Positions 20,425 through 29,602 of a stretch of 64,000 bases of DNA are shown piece after piece. The stretch comes from Chitinophaga filiformis (lineage in GTDB: Bacteria; Bacteroidota; Bacteroidia; Chitinophagales; Chitinophagaceae): positions 3,265,001-3,329,000 of the forward strand of contig NZ_CP095855.1 in NCBI RefSeq assembly GCF_023100805.1, given 5' to 3'. The notes under the pieces are model-generated. The model did no database searches and had not been told where the DNA came from. It was given only the letters and a program-made list of their open reading frames with translations. Positions within the stretch are counted from its first letter, which is position 1; each line of letters opens with the position of its first letter. A program made the translations under genes and the position numbers.

Positions 20425-21435
20425 TTATTGATAGTTCCTGATCAGGCCCAGGTCATATGGTATATTGCCATAGTCCCCGTAGTCGCCATTCGGCACTCCC
20501 TGGATCAGCAACTGGCAGCGGTCGATGTTGTCAATCTCCATTTTATCGTCTGTACCTGAGCGGATAGCCTCAACATGTGATACCTGGCCGGTCCATGCCT
20601 CAGAAAGGAATCGCAGATTGTCTTTCGACGCCCATTTCTCGGCCACCTGCGTCCAGGTGCCTCCCAGACTGCTGGCAGTCCACAATTCCTGGTACCGGTT
20701 GATATCTTCCACGATCATGTAGTATTTCCCATCAGCCTTATTCCTGTAAACGTGGACCGCTTCAAAGGTATTGGTGGCAACAATAGTGGGTGCCTCCCAG
20801 TTGTAAGGGAAATTGGCAACTGTTGTTCTGCGCCTTTTAATAGTACGCGATCCATCCTGCGCGGAATAAAAGCAATACACATAAGTGCCGTCTGAAATGC
20901 ACCAGAAATCTATACCATCACCAAAACCCATGCTTCTCACAGGTGTCCATAAGGCAGGGTTTCCCACATCAGTGGAGGTTGAAAAGGAAGCGCCTTGTCC
21001 GCTCTGGTAGATCAGGAACCATTTTCCTTTTGCGGGAAACCAGAATACCTGCGGTGCACAAAAATAGGAGCCGGCATTGAGCGCACTCATATACGTGCGG
21101 CTGGCGGTTTTCAGGTTGCCCACGGAAGTAGCGGAAGCATATCCCATGCGCCAAAGGCCACCGGTGCCTTTATCGCGGCCTGTGTAAAAGAGATGATATT
21201 TGCCGCCGGCGTAAACGATAGAAGGATCTTTTACTGCCAGATCATCGAAGGCGCCTGCAGGGCCATCCAGGAAACACCTGGCTTCTGCATACCATGTGGG
21301 GTTGGCAATGGCTTCTACCTTTGCACTCCTTTTTTCCCCGCTTGCAGCAGGCGCCGCTTCGGCCAGCTTTTTCGAGCATTGGGAGAGCAGTGGCAGTAAT
21401 ATAACCAGTGCTCCCAGATATGTTAATCTTTTCAT
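20425..21435 (-). CDS. GH62 alpha-L-arabinofuranosidase lipoprotein
   Basis: A 336-aa lipoprotein (lipobox LLSQC, C20). After the signal it is a single five-bladed-propeller glycosidase of family GH62: VKDPSIVYAGGKYHLFYTG holds the expected catalytic base D70. APQVFWFPAKGKWFLIYQ, FEAVHVYRNKADGKYYMIVED and FLSEAWTGQ match conserved GH62 blocks. GH62 enzymes cleave single alpha-1,2 or alpha-1,3 arabinofuranose side chains from arabinoxylan. The lipid anchor implies action at the cell surface or in the periplasm. The gene lies 30 bp downstream of the GH30 gene in the same operon. Confidence 0.88.
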   Translation of the reverse strand: MKRLTYLGALVILLPLLSQCSKKLAEAAPAASGEKRSAKVEAIANPTWYAEARCFLDGPAGAFDDLAVKDPSIVYAGGKYHLFYTGRDKGTGGLWRMGYASATSVGNLKTASRTYMSALNAGSYFCAPQVFWFPAKGKWFLIYQSGQGASFSTSTDVGNPALWTPVRSMGFGDGIDFWCISDGTYVYCFYSAQDGSRTIKRRRTTVANFPYNWEAPTIVATNTFEAVHVYRNKADGKYYMIVEDINRYQELWTASSLGGTWTQVAEKWASKDNLRFLSEAWTGQVSHVEAIRSGTDDKMEIDNIDRCQLLIQGVPNGDYGDYGNIPYDLGLIRNYQ

Positions 21436-21465
21436 AGTGTTGCGAAATAGATGATGAAACAGCTA

Positions 21466-22710
21466 TCAGTTAGAAACCAGGGTCGTGATACTGGAGGCAG
21501 GCAGGTTGATGCCAAAGGCGTTATTTGAAATGCTGAAATTGCTTGCCGCCAGGTTGGATGAACTGGTGGTTACGTAACGGTTGAAACTGTTCACTGTTAC
21601 TCCGATGATGCTGAATGACTGATAGGTAACCGCTGTATTTGTATTAATGGCAACGATCACAATTTTTGATCCGCTCTTGTAAGCGGTCGTATACACACCT
21701 GTGGACGGATTGGCAGAGCAGGCGATCTTTGTATAACCGGGACGTACATATCTTGCAAAGTGTGCCATTACATATCCTACCTTGGTGATGTTGCTGTTCT
21801 CATCTATCGGCCCGTAAAAACGGCGAATGTACCACCATACATAAGCGGCCCATCCTGCCGTCATACAGTCGTGAATTTCTTTGGCTGCATTCATCGCATT
21901 AGGCCAGTCATTACCGCTGATGGAAGAATTGGTATAGTGCTCCGTCATCCATACCGACTTACCGATACTACCCAGGTTATACGGTGTTTTACCGTAAATA
22001 TGTCCGCTTACAAAAAGTGTTTTCGACTTAGCGGTAGCATTGCTGAGATAGGTGTTGATGAAGGTCTGGTCCATGTTAAATGGCTCGGGGCACATAATGG
22101 GCGCTCCGCAGTTGTCGCCCTGGGCTGCCACGAAATTGGCGATCTCTGTAGCCGTTCCGTGCATCCATTCCGATGCCAGGTAATTAGGCTCATTCCATGG
22201 CGACAGCGCATATACACCACCCACTGCCTGTGTATAAGCGCGCAGGTGAGCTGCATAGTCGCCCCAGGCACTGGCGCGCAGATAAGATCCATCCATCATG
22301 GAGGAGGGCGCATTCCAGGCGGTGGCAATTACTTTGGCGCCATACCCCTTGGCTGCATCGATCGTGGCTTTTTCTGCCGCGAACTGGCTGCTGCTGGTGG
22401 GCACCATTACCCGCAGAATGCTCATACCGATACCACTGGTGGAAAAGGCTTTCGTCCGCTGGTCTGCCGTCAGGTCACCTATCCAGATCGGAACGCTCAT
22501 GCCGCCAAATCCCTGGATGGTTTGTTGTACAGTATTGGCGTCGACGGTAGCAGTTGCCAGTATGCCAACATCTGCTGTGCCTTCTGCTTTATTTGCTTTT
22601 TGACCATTGAGGCTAATGTCTTCTGAATGTTGTTTAGTACAGGAAGAAACGACTAAACTGAGGGAAAGAAATGATATTCCCAGGCTTCTGAGAAAAAGGG
22701 TTGCTTTCAT
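21466..22710 (-). CDS. GH30 subfamily 8-type glucuronoxylan endo-xylanase lipoprotein
   Basis: A 414-aa lipoprotein (lipobox VVSSC, C24) starting at the ATG 22710; the longer frame to 22824 adds a non-signal N-terminus. The GH30 barrel has acid/base E174 in SPWNEPNY and nucleophile E257 in VWMTEHY. The VWWYIRRFYGP stretch (about 291-301) and the MAHFARYVRPGY block are characteristic of subfamily 8 glucuronoxylanases such as XynC, where an arginine recognises the 4-O-methylglucuronic acid side chain. It should cut the xylan backbone near each glucuronic acid and is the only backbone-cutting enzyme of the locus in this window. A C-terminal beta-sandwich (about 330-414) completes the fold. Confidence 0.9.
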   Translation of the reverse strand: MKATLFLRSLGISFLSLSLVVSSCTKQHSEDISLNGQKANKAEGTADVGILATATVDANTVQQTIQGFGGMSVPIWIGDLTADQRTKAFSTSGIGMSILRVMVPTSSSQFAAEKATIDAAKGYGAKVIATAWNAPSSMMDGSYLRASAWGDYAAHLRAYTQAVGGVYALSPWNEPNYLASEWMHGTATEIANFVAAQGDNCGAPIMCPEPFNMDQTFINTYLSNATAKSKTLFVSGHIYGKTPYNLGSIGKSVWMTEHYTNSSISGNDWPNAMNAAKEIHDCMTAGWAAYVWWYIRRFYGPIDENSNITKVGYVMAHFARYVRPGYTKIACSANPSTGVYTTAYKSGSKIVIVAINTNTAVTYQSFSIIGVTVNSFNRYVTTSSSNLAASNFSISNNAFGINLPASSITTLVSN

Positions 22711-22845
22711 AGTGAATGTTGTTAAGTACTTTAATAGTTTTTCAAAAGGGTCGGCGATTGTACGCCAGTCACGTGGGCATGCATGGCATGCTAGATAGGA
22801 GGTTGTTCTTTCATGGTTTTTCATTTTGAGGGTTTATAGATCAAT

Positions 22846-22880
22846 GCCGGCGCTCAGATTGAGATGATGTGAGCGCCGGT
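22846..22880 (-). other. Strong hairpin between GH43 and GH30 genes
   Basis: A perfect 10-bp GC-rich stem (CCGGCGCTCA with TGAGCGCCGG) lies 8 bp past the GH43 stop. There is no U-tract, so it more likely stabilises or processes the mRNA than terminates it. The remaining intergenic bases to 22710 hold no gene. Confidence 0.6.
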
Positions 22881-22887
22881 ATTGCGA

Positions 22888-24465
22888 CTAGTGGTCGTTT
22901 GATATTTTATCAGTGATGTGAAAGAAATCAAAATCGGCATATCCACCGGCCTGCTTGCCTGCATAGTTAAACAAGCCAAAGCGGTATCCCATGAAGTGTG
23001 GTATCGTGTAAGACATCTGCAGCACAGTGCCTATCTGTTTCCAGGACTTTCCGTCAGTGCTATAGTAGAAATATCCTTTGTCGGTCCGGTTGCGGAAATC
23101 GCAATCCACTTTCAGGTATACGCGTTCCTGCTGAAGCGGGATGCTTGCTATCTCTACAGGCGCTTCCGATCCGGCGCTCACCATCACAACTGATCTGCTG
23201 CCTGCCGCTGCTTTCACCCCTACCCATCCATATTTTTTCTGCAACAGTAGTAATCCTGCACAATCGCCATCCTTCATGCCTGATACTTCAATGGCAGTTA
23301 CACCTGAACATACGGGCCCAAAGGTCCGTTGGGTGAGCGTATTGCGGGCAAGCAGGATACTCGTGTCTATACGGCTGGCAGTAAGCCGCAGGTATCCGGG
23401 CCTTTGCGACAGCGACCAGTCACTGTTATCCGGATTGTGGTTCCATTGCCATACAAGCGGGAGAGGGGAAGTACCGGGCTTTCGGGTAAATTCATCCGAA
23501 GCAACGATGCCAGGGTTATAGCCTTTGCCGGCGGGCAGGTGTAATGTATCGGGAACTTTACCATCTATGCCAAGCACTGGCCAGCCGTCTTCCCATTTTA
23601 CCGGCACCAGGTAGGGGATCCTGCCTACAGCACCGTAATCCCGGAACAGGTATGCATACCATACTCCCGCGGGCGTACTGACCAGGCCTCCCTGCGCTAC
23701 GCCTTTATCCTGCAGGGCCACACGCCCTTCATAAGGCCCGGTGATTTTATCTGCACGATGGATGGTCACCGTACGCATACCGCCCTTTGGCCAGCAGATG
23801 TTAAAGAGATAATACTTGCCATTGACCTTGAACAACTGCGAGCCTTCCGCCGGCAGACCAATATTGGCGCCTGCCGGCGAAGTCGCATTTTCTATGATCA
23901 CTTTACTGTCTGTACCCGGCTTAAGTCCGGAGAGATCTTCATTCAGCTCTGCCAGCATGATCCTGCCGGAGCCGTACACCATGTATACGCGGCCATCGTC
24001 ATCAAAGAAAAGAGAATGATCATGTAAGGCAGGTTTGAAAGCCACTGCTTTCCATGGACCTTTTTCAATATCCCTGGTAGAATAGATGTATGTCTTCCCT
24101 GTAGTGCCGGCAAAAGTGCTGACATAAAAGACGCCATTATGATAACGCAGGCTGCTGGCCCAGGATCCCCTGCCATAGGTGCTCTTTCCATTGTCCAGGT
24201 TTAACTCGTCCACATCATCAAGCACCTTGTATGCATAACTGACCATCTTCCAGTTAACCAGGTCGGTGGATTTCATAATGGGTACCCCTGGGCTCATATG
24301 CATGGTGGTGCTGCTCATGTAATAGGTGTTGCCAACGCGTAATATGGACATGTCGGGTACATCCGCATAAATGATGGGATTCACCGCCTGCTGGGCATGT
24401 AATTGCAGCGTGGTAAACACCAGCGTTAAGGCAAACAGGTACTGGTATACAGTTTTTTCTTTCAT
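22888..24465 (-). CDS. GH43-family beta-xylosidase/arabinofuranosidase
   Basis: A 525-aa secreted protein (signal ending LHAQ) from the ATG at 24465. Residues about 27-310 form the GH43 five-bladed propeller with base D38 in ADVPDMSI, a likely pKa-modulating Asp in HDHSLFFDDDG and acid Glu in PAEGSQLFKVNG. The C-terminal ~200 residues (from DEFTRKPGTSP, through QWNHNPDNSDWSL to FDFFHI) are the jelly-roll domain attached to many GH43 xylosidases. Expected products are xylose or arabinose from xylo-oligosaccharides; the choice cannot be made here. It lies 48 bp after susD, in the operon. Confidence 0.88.
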   Translation of the reverse strand: MKEKTVYQYLFALTLVFTTLQLHAQQAVNPIIYADVPDMSILRVGNTYYMSSTTMHMSPGVPIMKSTDLVNWKMVSYAYKVLDDVDELNLDNGKSTYGRGSWASSLRYHNGVFYVSTFAGTTGKTYIYSTRDIEKGPWKAVAFKPALHDHSLFFDDDGRVYMVYGSGRIMLAELNEDLSGLKPGTDSKVIIENATSPAGANIGLPAEGSQLFKVNGKYYLFNICWPKGGMRTVTIHRADKITGPYEGRVALQDKGVAQGGLVSTPAGVWYAYLFRDYGAVGRIPYLVPVKWEDGWPVLGIDGKVPDTLHLPAGKGYNPGIVASDEFTRKPGTSPLPLVWQWNHNPDNSDWSLSQRPGYLRLTASRIDTSILLARNTLTQRTFGPVCSGVTAIEVSGMKDGDCAGLLLLQKKYGWVGVKAAAGSRSVVMVSAGSEAPVEIASIPLQQERVYLKVDCDFRNRTDKGYFYYSTDGKSWKQIGTVLQMSYTIPHFMGYRFGLFNYAGKQAGGYADFDFFHITDKISNDH

Positions 24466-24513
24466 GATATTCGTATGGTCCATGTAATTTTAAAACAGTG
24501 CTTGTGCCATCCG

Positions 24514-26298
24514 TCAATTCCCATACCAGGGGTTCTGTGGAAAGGCAGGGCCTTCTGTCACCAGGTCTATCTGTTGCTGGGGAATGGGCCTCAACATATG
24601 TTCCTGCACCACATTGGCTGCTGCTTCATCATTGTATTGTTTTACCCTGGCAACAAGCGTTTTCGTGCGCGAAAGATCGTACCATCTGTTGCACTCACCA
24701 TATAGCTCCCTGGTACGTTCGTCGAGAATAAAGTCCAGCGTTACCTGTGCCGCTGTGATGGTCTGTGCAGCCACTGCGGCGGCATACTGTTCCGGTGTTT
24801 GCCCGGGTTTCAATGCAGCCCTTATTCTCAGTACATTTAGCATATCGGCTGCCTGCTGTAGGGTTCCTCCCCCTTTCAGCGCCGCTTCTGCCGCAATCAG
24901 GTACACTTCAGAAAAGCGGAACAGGATGTACGGTCTGTCAGAATAATCGTTCATATCAGCTCTTGTAGAATCGTCCCATTTGCGCAGCGAAGGGAAAAGC
25001 AGGCTGGTATAAGGTATTGTTGCACCAGGCAGGTAATCAGGTTCGAAAATGATTCCCTTGAAGGCAGCTCTTTCCGCTGGCGTCACTACTCTGTCGGCCA
25101 TCCAGATGGCGGTGTCAACACCATTCACAAGGGTGCCTCGTGGTGTAGCAGCACCTGCGGTGCCTTTGGCGGAAGCAGGTACGCTGTTGGATAACCAGAT
25201 TGTCTGGAAGGTACCATCATAGCGGGAGTCAGTAGCCCTGTTGGCAAAAGCCACATTCAGTACATAACGCATATTGGGTCTTATCCTTTGCCATGGGCGG
25301 CCATTCTGAACATCCCTTACACAAACATAAGCGCCTCCGGCATCGGGATAATTTGCATTGACGGTAGGATAATTGGGGCGGAAGAAAAAGTTGGATTTAT
25401 TTTCTTTCAGGTTACCAGCGCCTGTACCGGTCTGGGAGTTCTCGCCAAACTTCAGGTCTTTGGTATGATCAATCACCATCAGTGTCTCACGTCCGTATTC
25501 ATTGCCTTCCAGGAAACCCTGGGAAAACACAGGCCAGAGATCAAGGCCATAAGTACCTTTGTTGTCGATGATACTTTTAGCGGTATTAAAGGCGTCGGTG
25601 AAGTCAGTCGGCTTTGCTGCGGCAGACCATCCCCGCCATAAATAGGTTTTTGCCAGCAGGTAAAGCGCGGTGGCCTTATAGGCGGGTTTACCCAATCCCG
25701 CAGCCGGCTGATCCGGCAATACTGCTGCCGCCTCCTGCAGGTCTTTTATGATCGCATCATATACTTCTGCCATCGGGGCCCTTGCATCGGCAGTTGTTGC
25801 TTCCGTATTAAAATTGAGATGGAGGGGAACATCACCGAAAGTGGTGACGAGATAGTAATAGCAAAATGCCCGGAGGAATTTTGCCTGCGCCAGCAGGTGC
25901 GCTTTTTTGCCTTCATCCATAGATGCGGCAGGCCCGAATTCAAGCACACCATTAGCTGTGTTGATGTCTATATACATGGAATTCCAGAAACCGGCATAGT
26001 CGTTGGTGTTACTCTTCATCAGCGATGAGTAGGTGAAGTTGTGTTGCACATCCGCAGCGCCACCCCTGATCATCTCGTCTGTGCCGCTATTGAACAGCTG
26101 CGTAAAGATCTGTGTTCCCCAGTGACCGCGGAAAGAAGAGTATATACCGGCAACGCCTCCTTCCAGGCCTTCCGGTGTTCTGAAATAGGCAGGATCGATC
26201 GTTGCCCTTGGCTGCTCTTCCAGGACTTTTTTACAGGACGTGCCCGTTAACACGAATGCAGTCAGCAGCAGACACGCTATTTTTATATTCAGTTTCAT
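24514..26298 (-). CDS. SusD/RagB-like outer-membrane glycan-binding lipoprotein (xylan locus)
   Basis: A 594-aa lipoprotein (lipobox LTGTSC; start at ATG 26298, 19 bp after the SusC stop). SusD landmarks are present: the N-terminal TPR-like region with FLRAFCYYYLV, the YIDINTANGVLEF helix, the SEVYLIAAEAALKGG motif near the end and the terminal DFILDERTRELYGECNRWYDL block. It binds xylan or xylo-oligosaccharides at the surface and lids the SusC transporter encoded directly upstream. Confidence 0.95.
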   Translation of the reverse strand: MKLNIKIACLLLTAFVLTGTSCKKVLEEQPRATIDPAYFRTPEGLEGGVAGIYSSFRGHWGTQIFTQLFNSGTDEMIRGGAADVQHNFTYSSLMKSNTNDYAGFWNSMYIDINTANGVLEFGPAASMDEGKKAHLLAQAKFLRAFCYYYLVTTFGDVPLHLNFNTEATTADARAPMAEVYDAIIKDLQEAAAVLPDQPAAGLGKPAYKATALYLLAKTYLWRGWSAAAKPTDFTDAFNTAKSIIDNKGTYGLDLWPVFSQGFLEGNEYGRETLMVIDHTKDLKFGENSQTGTGAGNLKENKSNFFFRPNYPTVNANYPDAGGAYVCVRDVQNGRPWQRIRPNMRYVLNVAFANRATDSRYDGTFQTIWLSNSVPASAKGTAGAATPRGTLVNGVDTAIWMADRVVTPAERAAFKGIIFEPDYLPGATIPYTSLLFPSLRKWDDSTRADMNDYSDRPYILFRFSEVYLIAAEAALKGGGTLQQAADMLNVLRIRAALKPGQTPEQYAAAVAAQTITAAQVTLDFILDERTRELYGECNRWYDLSRTKTLVARVKQYNDEAAANVVQEHMLRPIPQQQIDLVTEGPAFPQNPWYGN

Positions 26299-26317
26299 AT
26301 TGAGCGAAGTTTCAGGA

Positions 26318-29300
26318 TTAGAATTTAACGTTAACACCAAACATATACTGCCGTGTAGGAGGTACACCCATTCCTACCGTGATAGCCCTGCCTACTACAG
26401 GCGTTCCGCCTGCTGTAGAACCGACAGCATTACCATTGCCGTTCCCTTCAGGATCAATTCCCAGTCCGTCATGTACGAGTGGCGCCCAGAGTATGAACGG
26501 ATTCTGTGCGGCCAGGTAAAGGCGCATGGAATTGATGCCGATCCTGCTGGTGATCTTCGATGGAAGATTATAGCCCAGGTTGATGGATCGTATCTTTATA
26601 AAAGAACCATCGCGGTAAGACAGGGTAGAGGTATACTGTAAAGCGTCCCTGCTGGCATCAGGCTGCGGGAATTCGTTCGTAGGATTGTCTGGTGTCCAGT
26701 AATTCACCTTGTATTGGTTCACACGGCTGTTCATAAAGAACGGATAACCGGCAGCGCCGCCATCGGCGGTCAGATAGGTTACCACCACTGTTTGCCCGAT
26801 ACGGCCGAAGGTTACAATGTTCAGATCAAAGTTCTTATAGGCAAAGCGGTTACTGAAACCAAATACAAAGTCCGGCTGGAAATTGCCGATCACCTGGCGG
26901 TCTTCCGCACCAATGGTGCCATTGCCATTAACATCCTGTATCTTGATATCGCCCGGTGCAGCGCCGTATTTGCTGGCATTCTCTTTCTCGCCAAGCTGCC
27001 ATATACCGATCTTCTTTACGTCATAAATGACGGTCAGCGGTTGCCCTACATACCAGCCATTGCCCACGTCCTGGGTCAGGCCGGGTTGCAACGCAACGAT
27101 CTTTTCCCTGGCCATGGAAAAATTCAGGTCTGTATTCCAGGTGAACCCGCTACGGCTTTTCACATTCAGGCTGCTGAGCGTTATCTCCACGCCATGACCG
27201 GCGGTCTTTCCCTGGTTCACCAATACAGAGTTGGCGCCTCTGCTGCGTGGCAATTCTTTACTCAACAGGATGTCGCGGGTGTTGACGTTGTAGTATTCAA
27301 CAGCACCGCTCAAACGGTTATTGAAGAATCCGAAATCCAGCCCTATGTTGTAGCCCCTTGTAGATTCCCACGTGAGCCTGGGATTCGGCAATGTGTTGAC
27401 CGTGTAGCCCGATACAAAGTTTACATTGGGGGAGGTGCCGGCGCCATAGTTGTAGAAATTGGAAGAGAGACTACCGATGGTGGTATAAGGCGCAATGGTC
27501 TGATTTGAACTTACGCCCCATCCCACTCTGAGCTTAAGATTATCTATCCACTTGATATTGCGCATGAAGTTCTCGTTGCTCATGTTCCATCCTGCCGACA
27601 AAGCGGGATAGGTGAACCACTGATTGCCGGGAGCCAGTACAGAAGCGCCATCGGTCCTGACAGTAGCTGTTAACATATAGCGGTCGTCGTAGGAATAAAA
27701 CACACGTCCCATATAAGAGAGCAGTCCGCGGTCACTGTAGCCCGATGCATTTGCTGTCAGCGAATTGGCCAGCTGGAAATTGTAATCCTGGATATAATCG
27801 ACCGGAACACCCTGCCCGTTGAACTGCTGGCTCTGATTGAAGTTCTTCACTACCTCATGCAGGGCTGTGGCCTGGATCTTATGTTTTTCTGCAAATGTCT
27901 TTTCGTAACTCAGCGAGTTGTCAACGGTATAGCTCCATGTTTCATCGTTCGACTGGCTCAGGGTAGCGCCGGCGGTCGTCGTGTTTGTATTGAACACGGT
28001 TCCCGGGCCGGTGTAGTTGTTGTTCATGGTCTGTATCCAGTCTAGCGCCAGGCTGCTTCTTAATTTAAGCCCCTTGATGATCTCCAGCTCTCCGTACACA
28101 TTTGTCAGTGTTCTGAACCGGCGTGTACGGGCTTTGATCTTTTCGTTGTTACCGATGGAGGTGAGTGGGCTTATCTGTTGTGCATCGTTGGATTGTTGTA
28201 TAGCAGGCTGGAAGTTGATGCTGCCGTCAGCATTGTAGGGCAGGTACAATGGACTTAACCTGGTGGCCGCGCCATAAGCGTTGGTATTGACACGGTTGGC
28301 CCAGCTCATGGTATTGGTAGTGGTCAGCCCTACTTTCAGGCGTTCCGTCATCTTATGATCGATGGCGATGTGCAGGGAGCCACGGTCAAAGCGCTGATCA
28401 GGTACAATGCCTGTTTCGCGAAAAACGCCGAAGCCAAAACTGTACAGTGTCGTTTCATTTCCGCCGGAAACGCTGATGTTATGGTCCGTACGGATACCTG
28501 TTGTCAGCAATAGTTTTTGCCAGTCTGTGTTGACACCTTTTGCCAGGTTCTCCTGTTCAATCGGAGTGAGGGCGTTAGGATGGGGATTGTTGGGATTTGG
28601 CTGCCCCTGTTTAGCGGCATCTTTGAAGGCGGCATATTCCTGTGCGTTAAAGAGGTCGTAGGTGCCCATTGCCTGGGAAACGCCCACATAACCGTCATAA
28701 CTCGTGACAGACTTGCCCTGCCGGCCTCTTTTAGTGGTAATGATAATAACGCCGCCCGATCCGCGCGAGCCGTATATAGCCGTAGCTGATGCATCTTTCA
28801 GTACATCGATGGTGGCAATATCATTGGGATTGATATCATTGATGCTACCGCCCGAAAGGGGTATACCGTCCACCACCAGCAATGGTCCGTTCTGCGCATT
28901 GTTAGAGTTTGAGCTGGAGGCAAGGGAGCGGTTGCCCCTGATCCTGATCTCACCGCCGGTGCCTATGCTGGAGCCATTGTTTACAATGTCAATACCAGCG
29001 GCGCGGCCCTGTAACTGGTTATAAATATTGGGAGCGCCAACTTCTCTTAATGTTTCTCCCTTCACAGAAACCGTTGCCCCTGTTACATCTTTCTTCTTTG
29101 CGGTACCATAGCCTATTACCACCACCTGTTCCAGATCGCTGACGGACGATTTTAAAGTGATGTTCAGGGTGGTTTGCCGGTTAACGGCCATTTCGCGCGG
29201 TACGAAACCCACGGAAGAGATCAGTAGTGTGGCGTTAGCAGGCGCCGTAAGTTTGAAGAAGCCTTCACTGTTGCTTTGTACGCCGTTTTTAGCGCCTTTT

Positions 29301-29488
29301 ACCTGTACGCTGGCGCCCGGAATGCCTGTTCCGTCGTCGCCGATAACGCGCCCGCTAATAGTGATGTTTTGAGCGTTGGCCTGTGCCGCGGCCAGAAGAG
29401 CAAATAGACAAGTGAGCATCGTTTTCCCCCATAGGCATCTGAAGAAGGTTGACGCTTTTTGCAAGCTGTGCGTAACCGAAAATTTCAT
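26318..29488 (-). CDS. SusC/RagA-type TonB-dependent oligosaccharide transporter (xylan locus)
   Basis: A 1056-aa outer-membrane protein. Signal peptide to about residue 40 (QANAQ), carboxypeptidase regulatory-like beta domain about 42-115 (ISGRVIGDDGTGIPGASVQVKG), TonB box-like VVIGYGT, plug about 125-240 with SRGSGGVIIITTKRG, then a 22-strand barrel to the C-terminal aromatic strand. It has no STN domain, in keeping with regulation by the HTCS rather than by sigma/anti-sigma signalling. It should import xylo-oligosaccharides and is paired with the SusD gene 19 bp downstream. Confidence 0.95.
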   Translation of the reverse strand: MKFSVTHSLQKASTFFRCLWGKTMLTCLFALLAAAQANAQNITISGRVIGDDGTGIPGASVQVKGAKNGVQSNSEGFFKLTAPANATLLISSVGFVPREMAVNRQTTLNITLKSSVSDLEQVVVIGYGTAKKKDVTGATVSVKGETLREVGAPNIYNQLQGRAAGIDIVNNGSSIGTGGEIRIRGNRSLASSSNSNNAQNGPLLVVDGIPLSGGSINDINPNDIATIDVLKDASATAIYGSRGSGGVIIITTKRGRQGKSVTSYDGYVGVSQAMGTYDLFNAQEYAAFKDAAKQGQPNPNNPHPNALTPIEQENLAKGVNTDWQKLLLTTGIRTDHNISVSGGNETTLYSFGFGVFRETGIVPDQRFDRGSLHIAIDHKMTERLKVGLTTTNTMSWANRVNTNAYGAATRLSPLYLPYNADGSINFQPAIQQSNDAQQISPLTSIGNNEKIKARTRRFRTLTNVYGELEIIKGLKLRSSLALDWIQTMNNNYTGPGTVFNTNTTTAGATLSQSNDETWSYTVDNSLSYEKTFAEKHKIQATALHEVVKNFNQSQQFNGQGVPVDYIQDYNFQLANSLTANASGYSDRGLLSYMGRVFYSYDDRYMLTATVRTDGASVLAPGNQWFTYPALSAGWNMSNENFMRNIKWIDNLKLRVGWGVSSNQTIAPYTTIGSLSSNFYNYGAGTSPNVNFVSGYTVNTLPNPRLTWESTRGYNIGLDFGFFNNRLSGAVEYYNVNTRDILLSKELPRSRGANSVLVNQGKTAGHGVEITLSSLNVKSRSGFTWNTDLNFSMAREKIVALQPGLTQDVGNGWYVGQPLTVIYDVKKIGIWQLGEKENASKYGAAPGDIKIQDVNGNGTIGAEDRQVIGNFQPDFVFGFSNRFAYKNFDLNIVTFGRIGQTVVVTYLTADGGAAGYPFFMNSRVNQYKVNYWTPDNPTNEFPQPDASRDALQYTSTLSYRDGSFIKIRSINLGYNLPSKITSRIGINSMRLYLAAQNPFILWAPLVHDGLGIDPEGNGNGNAVGSTAGGTPVVGRAITVGMGVPPTRQYMFGVNVKF

Positions 29489-29602
29489 AATCGTGGTTTT
29501 ATTTCATTTTGTAAAATGCTGGAATGTGCAAGGCATAGTTGGCCCGTAGCCATCTGCATGAGAAGGCATGGATACTACAGTGCTATGTTGCGTTGCTGCT
29601 TC

